From JAIQFL01 sp035295745 (GTDB lineage: Bacteria > Acidobacteriota > Terriglobia > Bryobacterales > Bryobacteraceae), in contig DATGIL010000102.1 of the NCBI GenBank assembly GCA_035295745.1, positions 124,001 through 188,000 of the forward strand: a DNA stretch of 64,000 bases. The letters run 5' to 3'. Below are positions 56,225 through 64,000 of this stretch, piece by piece. The notes beneath the pieces are model-generated. The model did no database searches. It was not told the DNA's origin and was given only the letters and a program-made list of their open reading frames with translations. Made by a program: the position numbers and the translations under genes. How positions within the stretch are numbered: position 1 is the first letter of the stretch; each line of letters begins with the position of its first letter.

Positions 56225-57265
56225 TCAAAACGAGATCCTGGCCGAAAGCTGGAACTCTCGAGGTGTTCCTCGCCCGGTCGCATAGCTGGTGATGGTGGTG
56301 CTAATGGTCCCAAAGTTGACCTGTGAGAAATCGGCGTTGGGTGCGCCGAACTGAGCCCGATTGAAAATGTTGAAGGCGTCCGCGCGAAAGCGAAGGGTCA
56401 CGTGTTCGGTCAATCCGATGTCCTTCGCCATCGTGACGTCCAGTTGCGAAATTGCCGGCGCCCGGAAGGCATTCCTCCCCAAATTGCCGAAGGTTCCTGA
56501 TGCGGGAATTGTGAACGCGGCAGGGTTGATCCATTCCTGGGGCGTTGATCCGCCTGGCGGAGTCAGCGGCGTACCGAAAACATAATCCGGACGCTCTGCG
56601 CCGCTAATCGCAAAATTGCCGGGCACCGACCCGTTGGAGCGGTCAATCGTGATGTTCACGGGAAGCCCGGTCTGTGCCGTGCCGATCGCGCTCATCGTCC
56701 AGCCACCGAAGGCCATCCGCGCAATTCCCGGAGTGCCGAGATAGCGCTTCCCGGCTCCGAACGGCAACTGATAAACCACCGACAGGTTGAAGACCGTGCG
56801 GACATCGTCATCGCTGCTGGCTCGGTCGCATGACCGGCAGAAAGAATTCTGCGGCGTATCCGATTCGCCTCCGCCGATGCTGCCATCGTTGATGGAGTGA
56901 GACCACATGAAATTCGCCGAGACCAACACGCCGCCTTGGAAAGTTCTCCGTACATTCATCTGGAGTGCGTGGCACGAACTGTTCCCGGCATCGCCTCGCC
57001 AGGAAACCGGACCGAAAGCCGGATACGGTGCTTGAAAAAGCTGTACCGGACTCCGGCGGTGATCATCCGATTGGAGGTCGCTTTCCACTGATCCGTCAGC
57101 GAGTGTCTGCGCCAGCGGCGAAAGCCGTTTCCCGACAGAAAAAAATCCCTGCCGGGGAGATGTTCGCAGCGTATCCAGCCGGTTTTCTGGCCTCACCCGC
57201 GGGGATCCGGAACGACGCTTCGCGGCCACAATGCCAGTCGCGCTATGCTCAGAAAGGAAAATCAA
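56225..57265 (-). pseudogene. C-terminal remnant of an Oar-like TonB-dependent receptor
   Basis: About 230 C-terminal residues are clearly TonB-receptor barrel: ALQMNVRRTFQGGVLVSANF, MWSHSINDGSIGGGESDTPQ, VRTVFNLSVVYQLPFGAGKR, QLDVTMAKDIGLTEHVTLRF and FRADAFNIFNRAQFGAPNAD, ending LSARISF. Full proteins of this kind are about 1000-1200 residues with a carboxypeptidase-regulatory N-terminus and plug domain, none of which is present. The upstream 110 residues of the frame are not barrel-like, and the region runs up against the DinB gene start. The fragment is therefore most likely a decayed receptor. Confidence 0.75.
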
Positions 57266-57267
57266 TC

Positions 57268-57828
57268 ATGACTTATTACGGAGCAAAAGAGCTCGCACGA
57301 TCGTTCCGCACGGTCCGCGAGAATACCATCAAAATTGCGGAGGAGATTCCCGAGGAGAAGTACGATTTTCGTCCGGCGGACGGATGCCGCACGGTTGCGG
57401 AGACGCTGGTGCACGTTGCGGTGATGCCGCGCGTGCAGGAGCAGATCCACGCCGTGGAGCACCGTAGCACGCTTGTCGGCTTCGATTTCTTCGGGTTGAT
57501 GGGCAAACTGCAGGCAGAAGGGAAGGTGCCGCGCACCAAGGCGCAGATACTGGAACTCTTGCGCACCGAGGGTGAGAGGTACGCCAAGGTTCTGGAGGGC
57601 GCCTCCGAGGACTTCTTAGGCGAGCCGGTCGAATACCCGGAAGGGATGTCACCTCGGGTGAAATCGCGGTTCGAAATGCTGATCGCACCCAAGGAACACG
57701 AGATGCATCATCGCGCGCAGTTGATGGTGGTGGAGCGGATGCTCGGCATCACGCCGCATCTCACGCGGCACATGGAGGAGCGAATCGCGGCCATGCGGGC
57801 GGCACAAGCGGCACAAGCGGCGCGATAG
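57268..57828 (+). CDS. DinB-family protein
   Basis: 186 residues from ATG 57268 with AGAAAGGA upstream; the longer frame upstream overlaps the receptor remnant. Four-helix DinB/YfiT-like fold: the metal-ligand histidines are expected in ETLVHVAVMPRVQEQIH (first) and PKEHEMHHRAQLMVV (the H-x3-H pair). The opening FRTVRENTIKIAEEIPEEKY with DFRPADGCRTVAE is typical. Members bind a divalent metal and act as thiol transferases or are damage-inducible; the substrate here is unknown. It is followed 31 bases later by the ankyrin gene on the same strand. Confidence 0.85.
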   Translation: MTYYGAKELARSFRTVRENTIKIAEEIPEEKYDFRPADGCRTVAETLVHVAVMPRVQEQIHAVEHRSTLVGFDFFGLMGKLQAEGKVPRTKAQILELLRTEGERYAKVLEGASEDFLGEPVEYPEGMSPRVKSRFEMLIAPKEHEMHHRAQLMVVERMLGITPHLTRHMEERIAAMRAAQAAQAAR

Positions 57829-57859
57829 AAATCCGATTGACATATCAGGAGGGGCGGCG

Positions 57860-58606
57860 GTGGATACAATCCGCCGCCATCCCGTCAGACACAGCATCCC
57901 AAACATCACAAATATGGATAGCGAAGCTGTACAGGCGATTCGCAGTGGCGATGTAGCCGCCCTGAATCTGTACCTTTCCCAAAACCCCGCGGCCGCGCAC
58001 GAGCGAATCGACGGTCAAAGGACCCTGCTCCACGTTGCCACGGACTGGCCCGGCCATTTTCCCCATGTCCGGCAGACGATCGTGGCGCTGGCGCATCGCG
58101 GAGCGGATTTGAATGCTCCTTTTCTCGGGCGCCATTCTGAAACTCCGCTTCATTGGGCGGCGAGTTCGGACGACGTCGACGCGCTGGATGCCCTGCTCGA
58201 TCTCGGCGCGGACATAGAATCGCCGGGATCCGTGATTGACGGCGGCACACCTCTCTCGGATGCCGTTGCTTTCGGCTGCTGGCGCGCGGCACGCAGACTC
58301 GTCGAGCGCGGCGCCCGCTCGACGATCTGGCAATCGGCGGCATTGGGACTCATGGGTCGCTTGCAGGAACACTTCGCGGGAGATACGAAACCTTCCCCGC
58401 GAGATGTGACCAATGCGTTTTGGAATGCCTGCCATGGGGGCCAACTGGAGCCGGCCCGCTACCTTCTCGCTCAGGGTGCCGAACTGAACTGGATCGGACA
58501 CAACCAGCTGACACCCTTGGACGCTGCTGTCCGCAAACGCCACGAGGAAGTCATCGCCTGGCTGCGCGCCGAGGGCGCCGTATCAAACCAGCACCCCTGT
58601 CCGTAA
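57860..58606 (+). CDS. Ankyrin-repeat protein
   Basis: 248 residues from the GTG at 57860, chosen because AGGAGG (57847-57852) lies seven bases upstream; an ATG at 57914 would give 230 residues but has no such site. No signal peptide. About four to five ankyrin units are seen: IRSGDVAALNLYLSQNPAAA, ETPLHWAASSDDVDALDALL with DLGADIESP, TPLSDAVAFGCWRAARRLVE, and TPLDAAVRKRHEEVIAWLRA. The role is protein-protein contact in the cytoplasm; the partner is unknown. It is probably co-transcribed with the DinB gene. Confidence 0.78.
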   Translation: MDTIRRHPVRHSIPNITNMDSEAVQAIRSGDVAALNLYLSQNPAAAHERIDGQRTLLHVATDWPGHFPHVRQTIVALAHRGADLNAPFLGRHSETPLHWAASSDDVDALDALLDLGADIESPGSVIDGGTPLSDAVAFGCWRAARRLVERGARSTIWQSAALGLMGRLQEHFAGDTKPSPRDVTNAFWNACHGGQLEPARYLLAQGAELNWIGHNQLTPLDAAVRKRHEEVIAWLRAEGAVSNQHPCP

Positions 58607-58717
58607 CGGTGCAAAGTCTCCTGCCAGTGCCTCAAGGGTGGATTTGCAGAGTCGCGATCATGTGAGGACCAGTGATTCTGTACCAAAAGTACGGTACCGA
58701 GTCGGAGTCACAATTCC

Positions 58718-58746
58718 TTGACTCTGGTGGACGATTGTCTTAGAGT
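58718..58746 (+). promoter_or_regulatory. Sigma-70-type promoter of the secreted receiver-like gene
   Basis: TTGACT (58718-58723) and TAGAGT (58741-58746) are 17 bases apart. The predicted start is about 15 bases before the ATG at 58768, leaving room for the AGAGG site at 58754-58758. Confidence 0.55.
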
Positions 58747-58767
58747 GATGCAGAAGAGGTGGGCGGA

Positions 58768-59268
58768 ATGCGCAGGCCGTTGACTCGTCTGGGGCTGGGA
58801 CTCCTTCTGTTTGCGGCACTGGCATGGGCCTGTGGAGATAAGCTCATGCTGGTAATGGGCGCGGGCTCCTCGCTGATCAAACCTCTGCATCCCGCTGCTA
58901 TCCTGGCCTACCCCGGCCACACCCCCAGCGCCTCGCTAATCCGTGAGCTGCAATCGCAGGCCGCATTTCGGAAGGTGGGCCACCGAATCCAGTTTGTGGA
59001 AGATTCCGCTGGACTCAACAACGCGCTCAAGACCGGCAAATACGACGTGGTTTTGACCGATGTGGCGAACGCGAGCGAGTTGAGCGAGCAAGTCTCCGCG
59101 GCGGCATCCAAGCCGGTTCTGTTACCCGTGGCTTTCCAGGCATCGAAGGAGGAGCAGTCCGCCGCGCAGAAGAAATATCATTGCCTCCTGAAAGCCCCTG
59201 GCAAACCCGAGGACTACCTGGCAGCGATCGACCATGCGATGGATTTGAGGCTCAAAAAGGCCCGCTAG
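58768..59268 (+). CDS. Secreted protein with a receiver-like fold
   Basis: 166 residues from ATG 58768 (a GTG three codons earlier is possible). Signal peptide: RLGLGLLLFAALAWAC; the cysteine is not preceded by a good lipobox. The mature part resembles a response-regulator receiver domain: IRELQSQAAFRKVGHRIQFV, then LNNALKTGKYDVVLTDVANA with the Asp of LTDVA at the usual phospho-acceptor site, and KYHCLLKAPGKPEDYLAAID with the conserved lysine (LLKAP). A receiver fold outside the cytoplasm would have no access to a kinase, so the domain has probably been redeployed. It lies 21 bases upstream of a beta-barrel gene. Confidence 0.6.
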   Translation: MRRPLTRLGLGLLLFAALAWACGDKLMLVMGAGSSLIKPLHPAAILAYPGHTPSASLIRELQSQAAFRKVGHRIQFVEDSAGLNNALKTGKYDVVLTDVANASELSEQVSAAASKPVLLPVAFQASKEEQSAAQKKYHCLLKAPGKPEDYLAAIDHAMDLRLKKAR

Positions 59269-59289
59269 CCGGCGCAACAGAGATCCACG

Positions 59290-60285
59290 ATGCGCTCCCT
59301 CGGATTCCTAGCGGTACTGCTTGCCCTCGCGCCTGGCCTTTCGGCACAAGCCTGGCTATTCCCTAAGGGCGACGGGACGGTCACCGTACTGTATCAGGAC
59401 AACATTGAGCGCCTGCACAGTTTTAGTGACGGCCGGGCCCAAGACAAAGGTCACACCTATTTCGATGCCGTGGTGGTCAATTCCGACTTCTCCCTCACTG
59501 ACAGACTTGCCCTAAGTGTCAGTCTCCCTTACATGGACGGCAAGTATGTTGGCACCCATCCACACCTTCTGGTCAGAGGACAGGCGGATACGGAGGTCGC
59601 GATCGATAACGGAAGCTATCACGGCGGAATTCAGGATTTCCGCCTGAACGTGCGTTACGCCCTCACCCAACACGCGCTGAAGATCGTTCCTTTTTTCCAG
59701 GCCACCATCCCAAGCCACGACTACCCAAGTTTCGGGCATGCCGCGATCGGATTCGATGAACGTGAGTATCGCGCGGGCGCGAGCGTGGGGCGGCGGTTGA
59801 ATCCCATTCTGTCCAACGCATTCGTACAGGGGCTGTATGCTTTCGGCTACACCCCTCTGGTCGCGGCCAACATCGCCCCCAAGCGAAGCTACGGCGAACT
59901 CCAACTGGGTTATCTGGTCAACCGCCGGCTCTCGGTGCAAGCCTCATCGTCGCTGGTGTACTCGCACAACGGCATCGACCTCGACTATAACCTGTTCCCC
60001 GGCAATCTTACTGAGGAGCAATATCTCAATCACGACCGCATCGGCCGGAGCAAACTGTTGGACATCAGCGGCTCAGCCGCATATCAGATCAACAAATCCA
60101 CCAATTTCTTTGTTTCGGTGGGTCACTCCGTTTACGGAAGGAATACTCACTTGCGCTACCTGGTCACCACGATCGGCTTCACCAAAGCCTTCACCACCAG
60201 GATGTCCGCCGAAAGCACCTCCATCCTCGAGCCTCTTCCCGACGCCAACAAAGCGATGGTCTGCACTTGCTCCAAGTCGAAGTGA
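59290..60285 (+). CDS. Outer-membrane beta-barrel protein
   Basis: 331 residues. Signal peptide LGFLAVLLALAPGLSAQ, cleaved after SAQ. The body consists of alternating strands with turns (TVTVLYQDNIERLHSFSDGR, LTDRLALSVSLPYMDGKYVG, DFRLNVRYALTQHALKIVPF, AYQINKSTNFFVSVGHSVYG). It resembles outer-membrane barrels of the MetA/phenol-transport type, with Asp/Gly-rich turns. The tail ends MVCTCSKSK instead of the usual terminal aromatic residue, which is odd for a BAM substrate. It is probably an outer-membrane channel or sensor working with the upstream secreted protein. Confidence 0.65.
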   Translation: MRSLGFLAVLLALAPGLSAQAWLFPKGDGTVTVLYQDNIERLHSFSDGRAQDKGHTYFDAVVVNSDFSLTDRLALSVSLPYMDGKYVGTHPHLLVRGQADTEVAIDNGSYHGGIQDFRLNVRYALTQHALKIVPFFQATIPSHDYPSFGHAAIGFDEREYRAGASVGRRLNPILSNAFVQGLYAFGYTPLVAANIAPKRSYGELQLGYLVNRRLSVQASSSLVYSHNGIDLDYNLFPGNLTEEQYLNHDRIGRSKLLDISGSAAYQINKSTNFFVSVGHSVYGRNTHLRYLVTTIGFTKAFTTRMSAESTSILEPLPDANKAMVCTCSKSK

Positions 60286-60289
60286 AGAC

Positions 60290-62878
60290 TCAGATCAGAC
60301 CGACACGTCTCATCAACTCCTGAAATCCCGTCTCCTCTCGAATCCTGTCAAAACGCGGATCCGCCTTCAGCCACGTCATGATCGACGAGTGCTGGCGATA
60401 CGCTTTCTCCAGCCACGTCATTGCTTCCGCCCGCTCATCTAAGGCGAGGTAGACGAGCGCAATCAATCCCGGCGAGACGGGTTGCCGCCGGTCCAGCATC
60501 AGCAGCCGGTTCAGCGTCTGCCGGGTCCGTTCGGGCTTGCCCGTCATGGCATCAATTTGCGCCAGGTCGGGTGACAGGCGCGGATCGACTCCATCCGCGG
60601 CCTGGCTGCTGCGGATCGCAGTGATGCCCTTGTCAAAGGCTCGGTTGTAGACATACGCCCAACCCAGCAGATATTGCAAAGACGAGTTGTCGGGGTGAAG
60701 GTCTATGCTCTTCTGGAATTGTGCGATCGCCAGGTCGTAGCGCCGGGCGCTGACATAGGCGTCTCCCAGCATCTGGTTGGTCAACATGGACAGCGGATCC
60801 GCTTCTAACGCGAGCTTGGCTTGGGCGATGCTCTCCTCGGCACGTCCCAGATGTCGTAGCATGTTGCCGTACAGCATGTGAGCGGTCGAGAAACCCGCGT
60901 TGAGCGCGATCGCCTGTTGAATCTCGGATTCGCAGCTTTTCCAATCCCACTCCTGGTAGTGGACCACGGCCATTGCCTGGTGCGCTTCGGCCAGCGAAGG
61001 ATCGATGTTGAGAGCTTTGGTGGCCGCTTCCCGGCCCTTGGCGATGGTTTCGGCCCAGGGTCTGGAATCAGTAAACAGGAAGCCGGTCCAGCACTCGGCG
61101 AGCCCCCAATATGCCTCTGCGTAGCCTGGGTCCAATTGAATGGCCTGCTCGAAATAATCGATAGCTTTTAGAATGGATTCTTCGCTGAACCGGTCCCAAT
61201 AGTATCGGCCGAGAAGGTACGCGTCTAATGCCGCGGGTGCGATTTTGCGATTGTGCGCCAGGCGTCCCGCTTCCGCATCCGTTACCCTCGCCTGAATCTC
61301 CCCGGCAATTGCGCGGGCCACCTCGCTTTGCAGCGTCAGGATATCGCTGCGATCACGGTCGTAGGTGCGCGTCCAGGTCTGCTGTTGACTAGCCGAGTCG
61401 ACCAATTGTGCGGTGATGCGCACCCGATTTCCGGATGACTGCACGCTGCCCGTGACGATCGCGTCGACTCCCAGTTGTTTGGCAATTTCGGGCAGCGGCG
61501 TCTTGCTTCCCTTGAACTGCATCACGGATGGACGCGCAATCACTCGCAGCGCACCGATTTGTCCCAGGTCCTTGATCAACAGGTCCGTCATTCCATCGGC
61601 AAAGTACTCCTCGTCCACGTTGCCGGACAGGTCCGCCAGCGGCAGCACCGCGAGTTTGGTGATGCGGGGGGTGGCGGAGCCAGACAGCCGCTTCCGCCAT
61701 TCGGCGGGCAGCAAAGCCGCCAGTGCGGCCAGAGCCGCGGTGGCGCCCACGCTTCCGCCCAGCAGCAGCATCCGGCGCCGGGGCAACAGAGTTTTCTTCC
61801 GCTCTGGTTCATCGAAGGGGCGCCCATCGCGGATCGCTTCCAGGCCGGCGGCCAGATCATTTGCGGTTGGAAAGCGTTGCTCCGGGTCTTTTTTCAGGCA
61901 GCGGCGAACCAGCCGGTTGACGGCCGGGTCAGCTAGGTCCGCGGGCTCTGTATTCAGAATCGCGATGAACGTGTCGATCGTCGAGGGTCCGTGAAAGGCG
62001 CGGTTGCCGGTCAGCATCTCGTGCAGGACCGCGCCAAATGAGAAGATATCCGTGCGATGATCGAGCGGCTGACCCCGCACCTGTTCCGGCGACATGTATC
62101 CGGCCGTCCCCATCACGCGCCCTGGCTCGGACACCGTCGACGATTTGTCCTCCGGATGCGCCATCGGCTCGGAGACTTTGGCCAGACCGAAGTCCAGAAT
62201 CTTGATCCGGCCTTCGCGCGTCACCCAGAGGTTTTCGGGCTTCAGGTCCCGATGCACGACTCCCTTTTGGTGCGCGGCAGCCAGTCCGTGCGCGATCTCC
62301 ACCGCGTATTCGAGAGCTTCGCGAAGGGGTAACGCCTTGCCGCCGAGGCGCGCACGGAGGTTTTGCCCCTCCAGGTACTCCATGGCGATAAACGGGCGTC
62401 CCTCCAATTCGCCGACGTCGTAGACCGTGCAGATGTTGGGGTGGCTCAGCGCCGAAGCCGCGCGCGCCTCACGTTGGAACCGTTCGCCGGCCGCCTGGTC
62501 GCTGAGAAATTCGCGCGCCAGAAATTTCAGTGCGACTGCACGTCTGAGCCGCGTATCCCAGGCGCGGAAAACCTCTCCCATTCCGCCGGCGCCCAGGAGC
62601 GCATCGATGCGATAGGGGCCCGCTGTGCGCCCCATCAGCGTGGCGGAATCGCCCTCCGCCAGAGCGCGCGCCACAACTTCCATTGCGGGAGACTCCAAAA
62701 ATGCCTCCGCTCGAGCCTCGTGCTTCAAAAGGGATTCCACTTCCCGGCGCAGTTCCGCATCGTCGCCGCAAGCAGAATTCACATGAGCCGCGCGCTCGCT
62801 CCCGCTGAGAGCCAGCGCAGCGATGACGATCTCGTCAATCTGTTCGCGACGTGACTTGGAATCTTCTGCGCGCGCCAT
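60290..62878 (-). CDS. Ser/Thr protein kinase with TPR sensor part
   Basis: 862 residues. The kinase domain (about 88-350) is complete: YRIDALLGAGGMGEVFRAWD, the ATP lysine in AVALKFLAREF, HRDLKPENLWVT, ILDFGLAKV and VMGTAGYMSPEQVRGQ. A transmembrane helix (MLLLGGSVGATAALAALAAL) lies near 375. Outside it is a TolB/FlgO-like segment (ITKLAVLPLADLSGNVDEEY, GNRVRITAQLVDSASQQQTW) and then TPRs (AIDYFEQAIQLDPGYAEAYW, PSLAEAHQAMAVVHYQEWDW). The kinase faces the cytoplasm and the TPRs face the periplasm. It is co-transcribed with the ECF gene 19 bases upstream. Its stop is only five bases from that of the convergent barrel gene. Confidence 0.88.
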   Translation of the reverse strand: MARAEDSKSRREQIDEIVIAALALSGSERAAHVNSACGDDAELRREVESLLKHEARAEAFLESPAMEVVARALAEGDSATLMGRTAGPYRIDALLGAGGMGEVFRAWDTRLRRAVALKFLAREFLSDQAAGERFQREARAASALSHPNICTVYDVGELEGRPFIAMEYLEGQNLRARLGGKALPLREALEYAVEIAHGLAAAHQKGVVHRDLKPENLWVTREGRIKILDFGLAKVSEPMAHPEDKSSTVSEPGRVMGTAGYMSPEQVRGQPLDHRTDIFSFGAVLHEMLTGNRAFHGPSTIDTFIAILNTEPADLADPAVNRLVRRCLKKDPEQRFPTANDLAAGLEAIRDGRPFDEPERKKTLLPRRRMLLLGGSVGATAALAALAALLPAEWRKRLSGSATPRITKLAVLPLADLSGNVDEEYFADGMTDLLIKDLGQIGALRVIARPSVMQFKGSKTPLPEIAKQLGVDAIVTGSVQSSGNRVRITAQLVDSASQQQTWTRTYDRDRSDILTLQSEVARAIAGEIQARVTDAEAGRLAHNRKIAPAALDAYLLGRYYWDRFSEESILKAIDYFEQAIQLDPGYAEAYWGLAECWTGFLFTDSRPWAETIAKGREAATKALNIDPSLAEAHQAMAVVHYQEWDWKSCESEIQQAIALNAGFSTAHMLYGNMLRHLGRAEESIAQAKLALEADPLSMLTNQMLGDAYVSARRYDLAIAQFQKSIDLHPDNSSLQYLLGWAYVYNRAFDKGITAIRSSQAADGVDPRLSPDLAQIDAMTGKPERTRQTLNRLLMLDRRQPVSPGLIALVYLALDERAEAMTWLEKAYRQHSSIMTWLKADPRFDRIREETGFQELMRRVGLI

Positions 62879-62897
62879 GGTCGAGTGGATCTTTAGT

Positions 62898-63473
62898 TTA
62901 TGCGCCTATTTCGCGCAGCAGCCATAGCTTCGCCAGTTTCCAGTCGCGCAGCACGGTCTCCGGTGAGACGTTGAGCGATTGGGCGATCTCCTCGGTGGAA
63001 AGGCCGGCGAAAAACTTCATCTCCACTACCTGGCATTTGCGGAGGTCCTCCGCTGCCAGTGCGGTTAGCGCGTCGTCTAATGCCAGCAACGCGGAGTCCT
63101 GCCGCGTTCCAAGAGCAGCGCAGTCATCGAGAGCCAGGTGTTGGACCGCTCCGCCGCGCTTGCGCCGTTCCCGCGAGCGGGCAAAATCCACCAGCACCCG
63201 ACGCATCACCTGCGCCGCGATAGCGAAGAAATGGACCCGATTTTTCCATTGCAGCTTGCGGAAATCGGCGAGCCGCATGTAGGCCTCGTGTACCAGGGCG
63301 GTCGGTTGCAGCGTGTGATCCGGCCGCTCACGCGACATGTAGTGACGTGCAAGGGAGCGCAACTCGCTATAAATCACGGGCGCCAATTGGTCGAAAGCCG
63401 CCCGGTCTCCCTGGCTCCAGGCTTGCAAGAGCTCCGTGACTTCCTCGTTCGCCTTCGAATCCGCGTCTCCCAT
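62898..63473 (-). CDS. ECF sigma factor of the TIGR02999/ECF43 type
   Basis: 191 residues from ATG 63473 (ATG 63500 possible). Region 2: VTELLQAWSQGDRAAFDQLA, then HTLQPTALVHEAYMRLADF; the acidic DxxD run that normally precedes region 2.2 helix entry (for example DAEDLVQE) is replaced by TLQPTALVHE. Region 4: MKFFAGLSTEEIAQSLNVSP with ETVLRDWKLAKLWL. The TIGR02999 group typically lies beside Ser/Thr kinases without an anti-sigma factor, as here, and is activated by phosphorylation of a threonine in this region. The downstream kinase is the likely activator. Confidence 0.85.
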   Translation of the reverse strand: MGDADSKANEEVTELLQAWSQGDRAAFDQLAPVIYSELRSLARHYMSRERPDHTLQPTALVHEAYMRLADFRKLQWKNRVHFFAIAAQVMRRVLVDFARSRERRKRGGAVQHLALDDCAALGTRQDSALLALDDALTALAAEDLRKCQVVEMKFFAGLSTEEIAQSLNVSPETVLRDWKLAKLWLLREIGA

Positions 63474-63823
63474 GATCGCCGTTTGAGGCTCAGTATACAT
63501 CGTGCGAAATATTCCTGCGGCGTTACGGCTTTCGCGGGCGCCTGGCGATTTTTCCCCGTTTGAGGCAGGTATCGGTCGATCCCACGTATCCATCCCGCGG
63601 GCCGGCCTAGCCAAGACGACTGGGTTCATAAACCGGCTTTTGCTAAAGGAGGCAACGGCGGGACTTTCCATGCTGATCTCGCAGAACACTTGCGCCAGGA
63701 TCAGAACGGCGTTGGGCATCCGCCGGAACCTGGGCCGTCGTTTCGACCGGTGGCGAGTCGGCGAGTGCTTGTTTGTCGGCGCCCCAGTCCGGCTGATGCG
63801 CTGCGATCGGAATAGGCGCGAAA
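63474..63823. other. Intergenic region upstream of the ECF gene
   Basis: No convincing gene. A perfect GTATAC lies at 63493-63498, just upstream of the preferred ECF start. Between 63520 and 63823 the frames are short and carry no domain. No repeat of the palindromic family is seen. Confidence 0.5.
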
Positions 63824-64000
63824 TTATGCTCCCCCGTCCGCTCCCGTGGACCTCGAGCGATTCCGGGAGGGGTTTGCCTTCCCCAGCACCTCCCTCACCT
63901 TTTTCGTGAGGTCCTGGGGGCCGAACGGCTTCGCCAGGTAAGCAAAATCGCCCGCCGCAATCCGCTCGCTGTCGATCGTTTCGTCGGCATAGCCAGATAT
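63824..64000 (-). CDS. C-terminal part of a receiver domain (partial)
   Basis: The last 58 codons of a minus-strand frame that runs off the window edge. SGYADETIDSERIAAGDFAY with LAKPFGPQDLTKKVREVL is the second half of a response-regulator receiver: the SGY strand 4 end, the conserved lysine in AYLAKPF and helix 5. The tail NPSRNRSRSTGADGGA is short and basic, so no output domain follows the receiver. It may be the end of a hybrid histidine kinase or a stand-alone response regulator; the phosphorylated Asp lies outside the window. Confidence 0.75.
   Translation of the reverse strand: MSGYADETIDSERIAAGDFAYLAKPFGPQDLTKKVREVLGKANPSRNRSRSTGADGGA

Noticed and set aside
1..64000. tRNA, rRNA and riboswitch genes.
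   Set aside because: None recognised on reading both strands by eye; short RNA genes could still be missed because no covariance-model search was run.

Overview
The window looks like a chromosomal segment of a GC-rich Acidobacteriota genome, probably of the Solibacter/Bryobacter type. The case rests on several families typical of that group: VWFA-related proteins (positions 1-218 and 33869-35452), a TIGR03435-type protein, a TIGR03437-type C-terminal domain, an ADOP-type MacB/FtsX permease, an Oar-like TonB receptor remnant, a TIGR02999-type ECF sigma factor beside a Ser/Thr kinase, and a dispersed palindromic repeat whose translations read SLPYGRGSL or RVSKR. The species is inferred. No rRNA, tRNA, IS element or CRISPR array was recognised.

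Layout. 1-218: tail of a VWFA-related protein. 326-606: palindromic repeats. 804-9143: a tightly overlapping seven-gene redox operon (exported PQQ-like propeller, NHL propeller, NapG/MauM-like ferredoxin, NapH/NosR-like membrane polyferredoxin, membrane-anchored NuoE-like, NuoF/HydB-like, and GltD/NfnB-like flavoprotein). The last three genes resemble the Sporomusa-type electron-bifurcating transhydrogenase. 9277-15791: minus-strand secreted proteins (LVIVD, DUF305, TPR-redoxin, GH27). 16080-17015: a DedA-rhodanese gene interrupted by an in-frame TGA followed by a SECIS-like hairpin, so a candidate selenoprotein. 17301-22112: an operon joining a partner-switching set (SpoIIE-like phosphatase, RsbW-like kinase, STAS protein) to an Mla-type lipid transporter (permease, ATPase, MCE protein, auxiliary lipoprotein). 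22398-28074: a small secreted protein, an ADOP permease, and an aminotransferase plus ATP-grasp pair.

28076-33688: repeat-rich, with a sigma-like/anti-sigma pair, a decayed TIGR03437 fragment and a glycine-rich secreted protein. 33869-41912: VWFA protein, thioredoxin, DUF1963, MqnC (futalosine menaquinone pathway), TPR protein, a large repeat array, a frameshifted TIGR03435 gene and an aminotransferase. 43193-43905: three 238-bp tandem repeats. 43919-49997: a BatA/VWA, DUF58, VWA/GATase-like and DUF4159 operon without a MoxR ATPase. 50158-60285: multicopper oxidase, giant WD40 plus FGE-like protein, esterase, TonB-receptor remnant, DinB, ankyrin, a secreted receiver-like protein and a beta-barrel protein. 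60290-63473: Ser/Thr kinase with TPRs and its ECF sigma factor. 63824-64000: tail of a receiver domain.

All functional calls come from reading translated sequence and motifs. No database search was run.
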